In this document: piece after piece, positions 1-5,658 of the stretch
Numbering within the stretch: the first letter of the stretch is position 1
How the letters are laid out: every line of letters begins with the position of its first letter
Assembly (NCBI GenBank): GCA_018882725.1
Contig: VERK01000117.1
Location: 1 to 7,091 of the forward strand
From: Actinomycetota bacterium
GTDB taxonomy: Bacteria > Actinomycetota > Acidimicrobiia > Acidimicrobiales > Ilumatobacteraceae
Direction: 5' to 3'
Length of the DNA stretch: 7,091 nt
Translations under genes and position numbers: made by a program
Notes under the pieces: model-generated
Seen by the model: the letters and a program-made list of their open reading frames with translations, nothing else
Told to the model about the DNA's origin: nothing
Database searches by the model: none

Positions 1-102
1 CTCAAGAACGCGATGGTGTATTCACTGATCTGGGCCGTGGTGTTGATCGCGGTGTTCGCCCCGATTGCCACCCGTCTCTACCAACGCGCCGGCTCCCGCT
101 AA
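1..102 (+). CDS. C-terminal end of a membrane protein, probably an ABC-2 type transporter permease (partial)
   Basis: The frame is open from the first base of the window to a TAA at 100-102, giving 33 residues. They form one hydrophobic helix (about residues 6-24, SLIWAVVLIAVFAPIATRL) followed by a short basic tail, YQRAGSR. This pattern, with a last membrane span rich in V, I, A and F followed by a Tyr-Arg cytoplasmic tail, is typical of the C-terminus of DrrB-like ABC-2 permeases, which export drugs or lipids with a partner ATPase. The rest of the gene and any ATPase lie outside the window, so the family call rests on one helix and is tentative. The stop is followed after 19 bp by the 35-bp palindromic repeat, and the next gene is convergent. 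Confidence 0.5.
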   Translation, partial: LKNAMVYSLIWAVVLIAVFAPIATRLYQRAGSR

Positions 103-121
103 CTCATTCATCCCATTGGGC

Positions 122-156
122 GCGAAACCCCGGCAAATTTGCCGGTCTGGTTCCCC
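122..156 (+). repeat. 35-bp repeat, copy 1, containing a 16-bp palindrome
   Basis: The sequence is identical, in inverted orientation, to 1626-1660. Allowing one mismatch (157 against 1625) the match runs 40 bp, 122-161 against 1621-1660. It contains the perfect palindrome CCGGCAAATTTGCCGG at 130-145, flanked by GAAACC and GGTTCC arms that extend the stem imperfectly around a TCT bulge. The copy lies between the convergent stops at 102 and 187, so it could act as a two-way terminator, although no T-run follows. A dispersed REP-like element is the main alternative. Confidence 0.85.
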
Positions 157-186
157 ATGCGCGTGGTGATGAGGTCCCTCAGCGAG

Positions 187-1563
187 TCAGTCGCTCGTAC
201 GCCCCAGCCGACTCGGCTGGAACAGCGATACACAGATCGACGTGAGCGCGCACGCCGCCACGAGTAGCCAGCCGTAGCGGAACCCGTCGATGCCACTCCC
301 GCGCGACTGCACCGTCACCAACAGCGCAACGCCGATGGCCGCGCCCACCTGGCGGAAGGTGCTGTTGATCGCACCGCCGAGCGCGAGTTGGTGCGGGGGC
401 AATCGCAACACCGAATAGCCCGACAGCGGTGGGAACGTGCAGCCGATGCCGAGACCCAAGATGAACATGAGCGGCGTGAACGGAATCCACGGCTCCGGTT
501 CAACATCGAGCAATAGCACCGATCCAAGAACCGTGATCGCCAGGATCACCGGACCGAGAATGAGGAACTTCTTGTAACCGATCTTCGCCATCTTGCGTCC
601 GACGATCATCGACGTGACGAAGACGGTGATGGGCGACAGCACCGAGAACAATCCGGCTTTCGTCGCGCTGAATCCCCACACCGTTCGTTGGAACAACACA
701 TTGTTGAGAATGTTCGCGCTGAACGCGATGCCGAACAGAAGCGTGGCGATGTTGGCCAGCGTGAACGTGCGCTCCTTGAACATCCCGGCCGGGAGAATCG
801 GATCGGGATGCGTCGATCCGCGGCGAGCCACGATCAATCCGAGGACGATCGCGATCACGAACAAGGCGATGACCGATGCGTCGCCCCAACCACGCTCTTC
901 CGATCGCGTGATCCCCCACACCAGAGCACCGATCGCCGATGTGAAGAGAATTGCGCCGCGGATGTCGGGGCGAGATCCACGCACGGGTTCGGATTCACGC
1001 GTCACACGAACAGCGAGCACGAGCGTGACGAGGCAGACCGGCACGTTGATCCAGAATGCCGAGCGCCATCCGAAGCTCGACACGAAGAGAGCACCGATGG
1101 TGGGGCCCGACGCCACGCCAAGTGCACCGATCGAACCGGTCCAGGCCACCACCTGGCCACGCTTCTCGAGCGGGAACGCACTCATCAAGAGGCCCATCGA
1201 CGCTGGAGTCATCATCGCTCCGCCGATTCCCTGCACCGCGCGGCCCACGATCAACAACGGCATCGTGTGCGACACCGCGCAAAGCACCGATCCCACGAGG
1301 AACAGCGACGCGCCCCACAGGAAGAAGCGCTTGCGACCGGTTTGATCGGCCAGCCGCCCCGACACCACGAGAAGTGCGCCGTAGAGAATGGAGTAGGCCG
1401 AGACCACCCACGAGATGGTGGACGGCGGATCGTTCGGGAAGTCCTTCTGGATTTCGTAGAACGCAACGTTGACGATCGACATGTCGAGCGTCGAGATGTA
1501 CGAGGCCGTGGCCGCCACCGCGAACACCGCCCACGGCGACACCGCCTTCGACGACCCGGCCAT
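187..1563 (-). CDS. DHA2-family (EmrB/QacA-type) MFS multidrug efflux transporter
   Basis: A 458-residue inner-membrane protein that should export drugs or other toxic small molecules in exchange for protons. Family hallmarks are visible. LDMSIVNVA (residues 26-34) is the acidic motif of helix 1 in the 14-helix DHA2 group. GRLADQTGRKR (69-79) is the MFS loop 2-3 motif A. GSIGALGVASGPTIGALF (143-160) is the helix 5 antiporter motif C. FGWRSAFWINVP (164-175) follows it. The length and the number of hydrophobic segments fit 14 helices. I chose the ATG at 1561-1563 because a strong ribosome binding site (GAGGGGGG, 1568-1575) precedes it at normal spacing. The frame stays open 33 codons further upstream, but that stretch runs through the palindromic repeat and reads like non-coding sequence. 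The gene is monocistronic, lies downstream of a same-strand dehydrogenase, and converges on the permease. No regulator is adjacent and the substrate cannot be predicted. Confidence 0.93.
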   Translation of the reverse strand: MAGSSKAVSPWAVFAVAATASYISTLDMSIVNVAFYEIQKDFPNDPPSTISWVVSAYSILYGALLVVSGRLADQTGRKRFFLWGASLFLVGSVLCAVSHTMPLLIVGRAVQGIGGAMMTPASMGLLMSAFPLEKRGQVVAWTGSIGALGVASGPTIGALFVSSFGWRSAFWINVPVCLVTLVLAVRVTRESEPVRGSRPDIRGAILFTSAIGALVWGITRSEERGWGDASVIALFVIAIVLGLIVARRGSTHPDPILPAGMFKERTFTLANIATLLFGIAFSANILNNVLFQRTVWGFSATKAGLFSVLSPITVFVTSMIVGRKMAKIGYKKFLILGPVILAITVLGSVLLLDVEPEPWIPFTPLMFILGLGIGCTFPPLSGYSVLRLPPHQLALGGAINSTFRQVGAAIGVALLVTVQSRGSGIDGFRYGWLLVAACALTSICVSLFQPSRLGRTSD

Positions 1564-1625
1564 CAATCCCCCCTCGTGATGACTCAGTTGTAGCAAAGAC
1601 CCAAGCCGCCACTCACGACCCGCAC

Positions 1626-1660
1626 GGGGAACCAGACCGGCAAATTTGCCGGGGTTTCGC
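1626..1660 (-). repeat. 35-bp repeat, copy 2, inverted relative to copy 1
   Basis: Exact reverse complement of 122-156, with the 16-bp palindrome at 1637-1652. It begins 25 bp past the dehydrogenase stop (minus strand) and ends 62 bp before the transporter start. Read in the direction of the preceding gene, both copies have the same sequence and nearly the same distance from the stop codon (19 bp and 25 bp). This suggests a 3'-end role such as termination or mRNA end protection, or a mobile palindrome that tends to settle at gene ends. Confidence 0.85.
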
Positions 1661-1685
1661 ACCCAACAAGAGTAGGTAAGAGGGG

Positions 1686-2900
1686 TTACTCGATGCGGAG
1701 GCCGGAGATCGCGCGGGCGATCACCAGCTGCTGAATCTCCGACGTTCCCTCGAAGATGGTGTGGATCTTCGCGTCACGGTGCATGCGCTCCACGTGGTAC
1801 TCGCGCGTGTAGCCGTAACCACCGAGGATCTGAATCGCCTCTTCGGTCACGCGTACGGCGGTCTCCGACGCGTAGTACTTGCTCATCGAGCCTTCGCCGT
1901 TCTTGAAGCCGCCGTTGCGACCCAACCACGCCGCGCGCCAGATCAACAAACGCGCCGCATCAATCTGCGTGGCCATGTTGGCCAACTTGAACGCGATGGC
2001 CTGATTCATGATGATCGGCTTGCCGAACGCCACGCGCTCCTTGGCGTAATCGAGTGCGATCTCGTACGCACCGCGCGCAATACCGAGCGCCTGCGCACCC
2101 ACCGACGGACGCGTCGCCTCGAACGTCTTCATCGCCGGCTGCGCTTCACCGGTACGACCAGCCTCGCGAGCACGCGCCAACTTCGCGTCGAGCTTCTCCT
2201 TGCCACCGAGCAAGCAACGACCCGGCACGCGCACGTCGTCGAGAACTACTTCAGCCGTGTGCGACGCCTTGATGCCGTGCTTCTTGTACTTCTGGCCCTG
2301 CGACAAACCCTTGGTTCCGGGCGGCACGATGAACGACGCCTGACCGCGTCCCTTCAACGCCGGATCGACCGCAGCAACGACAACGTGAACATCAGCGATG
2401 CCACCGTTGGTGATCCAGGCCTTGGTGCCGTTGAGCACCCACTCGTCGTTCGCCTCGTCGTACACCGCGCGCGTGCGCAGCGACGACACATCCGAACCCG
2501 CATCGGGCTCGCTCACGCAGAACGCGCCGAGCTTCACGTCGTCGGCGGTGCCGTAACACTGCGGCACCCACTCGATCACCTGCTCGGGCGTGCCGTTGCC
2601 GCTGATACCAGCAGCCGCGAGACCCGATCCCATGATCGCCATTCCCAAACCGGCGTCGCCCCAGAACAACTCTTCGATGGCCACCGGCAGCGTGAGTCCG
2701 CTCGGGTCGCCCATCGCGTTCATCATGAAGTCGATGCCGTACAAACCGATCTTGGCGGCCTCCTGCACGATCGGCCACGGGAACTCCTCGCGGTCGTCCC
2801 ACTCCTCGGCGTTGGGACGCATGACGTCCTTGGCGAACTCGTGCACCCAGTCCTTCAGTTGGAGCTGGTCTTCGTTGAGAGTGAGATTGAACTCGGCCAT
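1686..2900 (-). CDS. Acyl-CoA dehydrogenase, FAD-dependent
   Basis: A complete 404-residue flavoprotein that should catalyse the alpha,beta-dehydrogenation of an acyl-CoA, the first step of beta-oxidation or of branched-chain acid breakdown, passing electrons to electron transfer flavoprotein. Domain order is normal: N-terminal helices (about 1-120), middle beta domain with the FAD signature GAFCVSEPDAGSD (125-137), and the C-terminal helical domain. The C-terminal signature starts at LGGYGY (359-364) and continues to RDAKI near 379. The FEGTSE motif (383-388) places the catalytic base at Glu384, as in medium- and short-chain enzymes. It is about 20 residues longer than usual because of a charged insert around 233-256, just before AMKTFEATRP. 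Chain-length specificity cannot be read from sequence. No clear Shine-Dalgarno precedes the ATG, but a -10-like TAACAT lies exactly 6 nt before it, suggesting leaderless transcription. The adjacent inverted repeat suggests repressor control. Confidence 0.95.
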   Translation of the reverse strand: MAEFNLTLNEDQLQLKDWVHEFAKDVMRPNAEEWDDREEFPWPIVQEAAKIGLYGIDFMMNAMGDPSGLTLPVAIEELFWGDAGLGMAIMGSGLAAAGISGNGTPEQVIEWVPQCYGTADDVKLGAFCVSEPDAGSDVSSLRTRAVYDEANDEWVLNGTKAWITNGGIADVHVVVAAVDPALKGRGQASFIVPPGTKGLSQGQKYKKHGIKASHTAEVVLDDVRVPGRCLLGGKEKLDAKLARAREAGRTGEAQPAMKTFEATRPSVGAQALGIARGAYEIALDYAKERVAFGKPIIMNQAIAFKLANMATQIDAARLLIWRAAWLGRNGGFKNGEGSMSKYYASETAVRVTEEAIQILGGYGYTREYHVERMHRDAKIHTIFEGTSEIQQLVIARAISGLRIE

Positions 2901-2906
2901 GGGCCG

Positions 2907-2912
2907 ATGTTA
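2907..2912 (-). promoter_or_regulatory. Candidate -10 box of a leaderless acyl-CoA dehydrogenase promoter
   Basis: On the minus strand TAACAT (four of six consensus bases) ends 6 nt before the ATG at 2898-2900. That places the transcription start at or next to the start codon. No convincing -35 box or ribosome binding site is present, which is common for leaderless actinobacterial genes. The box overlaps the left arm of the inverted repeat at 2909-2924. Confidence 0.4.
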
Positions 2913-2924
2913 CCCGTCGGTAAC
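2909..2924. promoter_or_regulatory. Operator-like inverted repeat GTTACC-N4-GGTAAC
   Basis: Two perfect 6-bp arms separated by CGTC lie in the 54-bp gap between divergent start codons, overlapping the dehydrogenase -10 candidate and within the -35 region of the opposite gene. Size and symmetry suit a dimeric repressor. TetR-family regulators of fatty-acid genes in actinobacteria often bind TTACC/GGTAA-like palindromes. The regulator is not in this window, so its identity is inferred only from site shape. Confidence 0.45.
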
Positions 2925-2942
2925 CGACCCCTCCACCTCTGC

Positions 2943-2948
2943 CAAAAT
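2943..2948 (+). promoter_or_regulatory. Candidate -10 box of a leaderless promoter for the membrane-protein gene
   Basis: CAAAAT (four of six consensus bases) ends 6 nt before the ATG at 2955-2957, mirroring the arrangement on the other strand. The hexamer and the start leave no room for a Shine-Dalgarno, and none is seen. Confidence 0.35.
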
Positions 2949-2954
2949 GGGCCG

Positions 2955-4022
2955 ATGTCCGAGCGCTCCCCCGTGTTCAGCCTGCGCGGACTCATCGTGG
3001 CCCTGGTGGCCGGATCGGCCGCCCTACACCTACTAATAGGTGCTGGCCGCGCGCACGGCTGGGCCCTCGAGGGCGCCGGGTTGGCCGCCGTGGGTGTGGT
3101 GCAGATGACGCTCGCCGTGGCGCTGGTGTTCTCGGCCCGCCGGGCGGTGGCGCTGACGACCATTGCCGCACTCGCACTACCGATCGTCGCGCTCGCGATC
3201 ACGCGCACAGCCGGGTATTCCTTCGGCCCGTACGACGGGTTCACTCCCGCGGTGTCGAGTTACGACGGTGCAGTCATCGCCCTCGGTCTGGCCGCGCTGT
3301 CGCTCATCGGTGGATCGTTGCTCGCCGGCCCGCATCTGCTCGGTGCTGCCGCGCCGCGCTTCGACACGCTCGCTCCCCTCGCGGTGGTGTTGGCCGCAGT
3401 GCCCGGGCTCGCCGTCACGAGTTGGGTCGACAACGCGTCCAACGTAGAAGGCAAAGCCCACACGCACGGCATGTCGATGAACACGGGGGTGGGTGCGGCC
3501 GCGCAACAACTCACTCTCGAGCAGCGCGACGACTTGGCCGCGCAGGTGAACGCTGCGCGCGAGTTCGCGTTATCGGTGCCCACGTTGGCCGATGCGTTGG
3601 CAGCCGGATGGGTGAAGGCAGGTGCGCCCGCGGTTGGTGGCGGACAGATGGTGGTCGACCCGACCGTCGATCATCGCGAGTTGACGTTCGATCCGGCCCG
3701 ACCGTTGGGTCTGTTGTTCGCATCAGGCGACGACGACGCGCCGGTGGTGGGGCTCGAATACGCGGCGTGGTCGGAGACTGCAACGCCTCCGCCGGCTTTC
3801 GTGGGTCAGGACTTGATGTGGCATCTCCACACCGGCACGTGCGTGGTCAATGGACCGAGTGGCGACTACGCGATGCCGGTGGACGAACCGCTCACGGGCG
3901 TGGGGTGCGCTGGTGTGGATGGTGAGCGCATCGACGTGGTGTCGTTCATGATGCGCGCGTGGGTGGTGCCGGGTTGGGAGAACCCGTACGGCGCGTTCGC
4001 CCACGACCACCCCGCCCTCTGA
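2955..4022 (+). CDS. Unrecognised five-helix membrane protein with a His-rich C-terminal domain
   Basis: A 355-residue protein that I cannot assign to a family. Hydrophobic segments at about 10-30, 40-60, 65-84, 105-128 and 138-158 give five membrane helices. If the N-terminus is inside, the domain from 160 onward faces outside the membrane. That domain carries three short histidine clusters: HTHGMSMN (169-176), WHLHTGTC (289-296) and AHDHP (349-353), plus Cys296 and Cys318, which could form a disulfide. The combination suggests a periplasmic or surface metal-binding function (copper or zinc), but this is inference. The ATG at 2955 is the only well-placed start. The frame is open far upstream, but there it is merely the antisense of the dehydrogenase. 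The gene is monocistronic and ends in front of a large hairpin. Codons 26-28 are the rare run CTA-CTA-ATA, inside a small inverted repeat. Confidence 0.8.
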   Translation: MSERSPVFSLRGLIVALVAGSAALHLLIGAGRAHGWALEGAGLAAVGVVQMTLAVALVFSARRAVALTTIAALALPIVALAITRTAGYSFGPYDGFTPAVSSYDGAVIALGLAALSLIGGSLLAGPHLLGAAAPRFDTLAPLAVVLAAVPGLAVTSWVDNASNVEGKAHTHGMSMNTGVGAAAQQLTLEQRDDLAAQVNAAREFALSVPTLADALAAGWVKAGAPAVGGGQMVVDPTVDHRELTFDPARPLGLLFASGDDDAPVVGLEYAAWSETATPPPAFVGQDLMWHLHTGTCVVNGPSGDYAMPVDEPLTGVGCAGVDGERIDVVSFMMRAWVVPGWENPYGAFAHDHPAL

Positions 4023-4058
4023 CCGTCAGACCCCTCACTCGGGAATAGTGCGCTCCAG

Positions 4059-4115
4059 TGTGGTTCTGGTGCTGATTCTTCACCCAGAGGGTGAAGAATC
4101 CGCACCAGAACCACA
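4059..4115. terminator. Large hairpin between convergent genes, probable two-way terminator
   Basis: Arms 4059-4085 and 4089-4115 pair over 27 positions with one mismatch (4073 against 4101) around a 3-nt AGA loop. The left arm begins TGTGGTTCTGGTGC and the right arm ends GCACCAGAACCACA. It starts 36 bp after the stop of the plus-strand gene and ends 2 bp before the stop codon of the minus-strand gene, an ideal place for shared termination. No T-run follows on either side, as is frequent in actinobacteria. Its length and near-perfection exceed a typical terminator, so a small palindromic insertion is an alternative. Confidence 0.7.
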
Positions 4116-4117
4116 AA

Positions 4118-4435
4118 CTACGAAGCGCGACGCGAGCGCGGGGCAGTCGGACGATCGAGGTGAATCGTGAGTCGACCGTCCAACGCGGTCACCAAGCGCA
4201 GCAACGTCGGCAGAGTCGGGATCATCGATGCTCGCTCGATTCGACTGATATCGGCCTGCGTCACCCGGGACGCATGAGCCAACTCGTGCTGCGTCAGGCC
4301 CCGTTCGAGGCGAGCCTTACGTAACGCCGAACCCACGGCATGAGCCGACGTGAAAACGGCGAGCGCATCCCGCTCGATGGGATCGGCTGAACGCCCGCGC
4401 CGCTTTGCGTACTCAGAGAACTTCTGCGTTGCCAT
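4118..4435 (-). CDS. XRE-family helix-turn-helix regulator, HigA-like antitoxin type
   Basis: A 105-residue cytoplasmic DNA-binding protein. The XRE/Cro-C1 domain spans about 34-92. GLTQHELAHAS (47-57) is the first part of the helix-turn-helix, VTQADISRIER (58-68) holds the recognition helix, and PTLPTLLRLVTALDG (73-87) is the C-terminal helical pair. The ending GRLTIHL and the basic tail PRSRRAS resemble antitoxins of HigBA-type modules. The start is the ATG at 4433-4435 because GGGAGG (4441-4446) sits 5 nt upstream; an earlier in-frame start 6 codons upstream lies on top of the promoter. No HigB/RelE-like toxin is adjacent on either side, so this is an orphan regulator or what is left of a module. 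A palindrome between its -35 and -10 boxes suggests autorepression. Confidence 0.88.
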   Translation of the reverse strand: MATQKFSEYAKRRGRSADPIERDALAVFTSAHAVGSALRKARLERGLTQHELAHASRVTQADISRIERASMIPTLPTLLRLVTALDGRLTIHLDRPTAPRSRRAS

Positions 4436-4453
4436 GTCGACCTCCCGAATCAA

Positions 4454-4481
4454 AGTATGTGTTTACACACATATTTGTCAA
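4454..4481 (-). promoter_or_regulatory. Sigma-70-type promoter of the XRE regulator gene
   Basis: Reading the minus strand, a consensus TTGACA (-35, 4476-4481) is followed after 16 bp by CATACT (-10, 4454-4459, four of six consensus bases). TACTTT with an 18-bp spacer is an alternative. The predicted start of transcription near 4447 directly precedes GGGAGG, giving a very short leader. The palindrome at 4456-4473 fills the spacer. Confidence 0.65.
4456..4473. promoter_or_regulatory. Operator-like palindrome in the promoter spacer
   Basis: TATGTGT-TTAC-ACACATA gives two perfect 7-bp arms around a 4-bp centre, with further A/T symmetry outside (AAA left, TTT right). It overlaps the -10 box and abuts the -35 box of the XRE gene. 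A protein bound here would block RNA polymerase, so autorepression by the XRE product is the simplest reading. It is also AT-rich compared with everything around it. Confidence 0.6.
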
Positions 4482-4684
4482 CTCAACTCCCAGCGGTGCT
4501 TCAGCCGCCGAGCAGGCTCACTGGGGAACTGGCAGCAGTACTCACTGGAACGGAAACCGAATACATCGCAAGGGCCACCAAGTGGTTCCGCCACCACTGC
4601 GGGCTGGGTGAGGCACACACTCGCGCGATTCACTGGTTAACGCGAAGGTATCGTCGTCTTCAGTACGTACAGGGAGGTTGCCCG
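4482..4684. other. Intergenic region between divergent XRE and acidic-protein genes
   Basis: About 200 bp with no convincing gene. One frame stays open through it from 4457, but it has no ribosome binding site, starts inside the operator palindrome and has no recognisable domain. A weak -10-like TATCGT (4649-4654) could serve the gene at 4685, but I see no matching -35. GTACGTAC (4663-4670) is an 8-bp palindrome just before the ribosome binding site, and its AGTACGT part recurs at 4974-4980 before the paralogous gene. Confidence 0.4.
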
Positions 4685-4906
4685 ATGAGCGTCGACAAAA
4701 CAACTTCTTCACGGTCGCATGAGGTTCGCCGCAAGCGACCTCTAACCCCTGAGATCGAAGCTCTCTTCATCGAAGGCGTCATTGAGAACGACGCAGAGGC
4801 CTTGGAGTGGGCCGAGCTTGGAGAAGGTGCTTCGTGGGAGGCGCTCCAAATCGTTGACCCAGATCCGATTGACCTCGAAGGTCTTGTCTGGCCTGAAATG
4901 AAGTAG
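4685..4906 (+). CDS. Small acidic protein, paralogue of the mazF-linked antitoxin candidate, without a toxin
   Basis: A 73-residue protein. A basic, Ser-rich N-terminus (1-18) is followed by RPLTPEIEALFIEG (18-31), an acidic helix-forming segment EALEWAELGEG (38-48), then ASWEALQIVDPD (49-60), and a C-terminal extension PIDLEGLVWPEMK (61-73). From residue 1 to 60 it aligns with the product at 5001-5171, sharing EALEWAE, ASWEALQ and VDPD. The paralogue stops exactly at VDPD. No known DNA-binding fold is evident. The start is fixed by GGGAGG (4672-4677) 7 nt before the ATG. By analogy it may bind a MazF-type toxin, but the next gene is the paralogue rather than a toxin. It could be a spare antitoxin, a remnant of a second module or a regulator. 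I do not recognise the family. Confidence 0.7.
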   Translation: MSVDKTTSSRSHEVRRKRPLTPEIEALFIEGVIENDAEALEWAELGEGASWEALQIVDPDPIDLEGLVWPEMK

Positions 4907-5000
4907 CCACCGCGGACAACTCTCCGAACACACACTTGCCAGAAATCAAGCACACGCCCGGAGGTAAGTTGTGAGTACGTCCACCGAAGGAGGCCCGAAC

Positions 5001-5171
5001 ATGACGACAGAGCGTCAACAAAGTTCGAAGACGCAGCGGCGCCCCCTGTCCCCCGAAGAGCTCGAACTCCTCGGCGAAGGTGCCGAAGAACAAGCCGACG
5101 AAGCTCTCGAATGGGCTGAGTTCTGCGAAGACGCCTCATGGGAAGCACTCCAACTCGTTGACCCTGACTGA
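5001..5171 (+). CDS. Small acidic protein directly upstream of mazF, putative antitoxin
   Basis: A 56-residue acidic protein: a polar N-terminus (MTTERQQSSKTQ), RRPLSPEELELLGEG (13-27), then EALEWAEFCEDASWEALQLVDPD through to the stop. It ends 3 bp before the GTG of the MazF-family gene, the usual order and spacing for an antitoxin with a translationally coupled toxin. Its Trp-containing acidic C-terminus is suited to occupying the basic RNA-binding groove of MazF. Unlike classical MazE there is no AbrB-type or ribbon-helix-helix domain visible, so autoregulation, if any, needs another factor. Two starts have good ribosome binding sites: GTG at 4971 behind GGAGGT (66 aa) and ATG at 5001 behind GAAGGAGG (56 aa). 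I prefer 5001 because it aligns with the start of the paralogue at 4685 and the upstream DNA of the two genes can also be aligned there. Confidence 0.72.
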   Translation: MTTERQQSSKTQRRPLSPEELELLGEGAEEQADEALEWAEFCEDASWEALQLVDPD

Positions 5172-5174
5172 TCC

Positions 5175-5519
5175 GTGGCGTCCATCCCTCGACGGGGGCA
5201 GGTCTACAACACGCGATTCGGCAACGCGATCGGCTCCGAGCAGGCAGGCACTCGGCCCGCTCTCGTCATCTCACCACGTCGCATCAACCGACCGAGCCCC
5301 GTCGTCATCGTTGTACCGCTCACAACCCGCATGAAATCCCAGTCGTACGCTCAAGATGTCCTCGTCCCTAGGGGAATCGTCGGAGTGGACCCCGGTCGCA
5401 TCCTCTGCGGGCAAATCAGAGCGGTTTCACAACACCGACTGGGTCAGTTGCGCGGAACTCTGCCCGACTGGCTGATGCTCGAAGTAGACGACGCACTGCG
5501 CCTCGCTCTCGACCTCTGA
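5175..5519 (+). CDS. mazF: MazF/PemK-family endoribonuclease toxin
   Basis: A 114-residue protein with the full MazF/PemK pattern. RRGQVYNTRFG (6-16) forms the first strand. GSEQAGTRPALVIS (20-33) carries the conserved Arg27-Pro28, and VVPLTTR (46-52) supplies the catalytic Thr50/Thr51. GQIRAVSQHRLG (79-90) is the conserved Gln-Ile-Arg block followed by a basic turn, and the last helix runs from about 98. Such toxins cut mRNA (sometimes tRNA or rRNA) at short sequence motifs and stop growth until neutralised. All expected catalytic residues are present, so it is likely active. The GTG start lies 3 bp after the antitoxin stop and has no ribosome binding site of its own, so its translation should depend on that of the antitoxin. 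Cut specificity cannot be predicted. Confidence 0.92.
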   Translation: MASIPRRGQVYNTRFGNAIGSEQAGTRPALVISPRRINRPSPVVIVVPLTTRMKSQSYAQDVLVPRGIVGVDPGRILCGQIRAVSQHRLGQLRGTLPDWLMLEVDDALRLALDL

Positions 5520-5658
5520 AGACGAACTCGGCTACCCGAACCAGTGGCAGATCAGCGCGAAGCTGGGAGCAAGATCGCCTCCCCAACCACCGAGTACTGA
5601 CAAGGAGAATGGCGACTCGGGATCCTCCCCCGATGAGCAAGCACTCCCACCCTCCTGC

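Noticed and set aside
593..1593. Long plus-strand frames (250 and 301 codons) opposite the transporter gene
   Set aside because: They are antisense shadows caused by GC-rich third positions: composition is Arg/His/Asp-rich, no domain is recognisable, and the opposite frame is a clear MFS transporter.
1564..1662. Transporter start at 1662 giving 33 extra residues
   Set aside because: The extension reads through the 35-bp palindromic repeat and lacks a ribosome binding site, whereas the start at 1563 has GAGGGGGG.
1761..2954. In-frame upstream extension of the membrane-protein gene across the whole dehydrogenase
   Set aside because: This part of the frame is antisense to a well-conserved enzyme and encodes Arg/His-rich, low-complexity sequence. 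The natural start is the ATG at 2955 behind a -10-like box.
4517..4555. Repeated CTCACTGG units considered as a direct-repeat or CRISPR-like array
   Set aside because: Only two short imperfect copies (plus one weaker) without regular spacing; consistent with chance.
4457..4684. Upstream extension of the first acidic protein to an ATG inside the operator palindrome
   Set aside because: No ribosome binding site at 4457, and the paralogue lacks any counterpart. The ATG at 4685 has a strong site and aligns with the paralogue.
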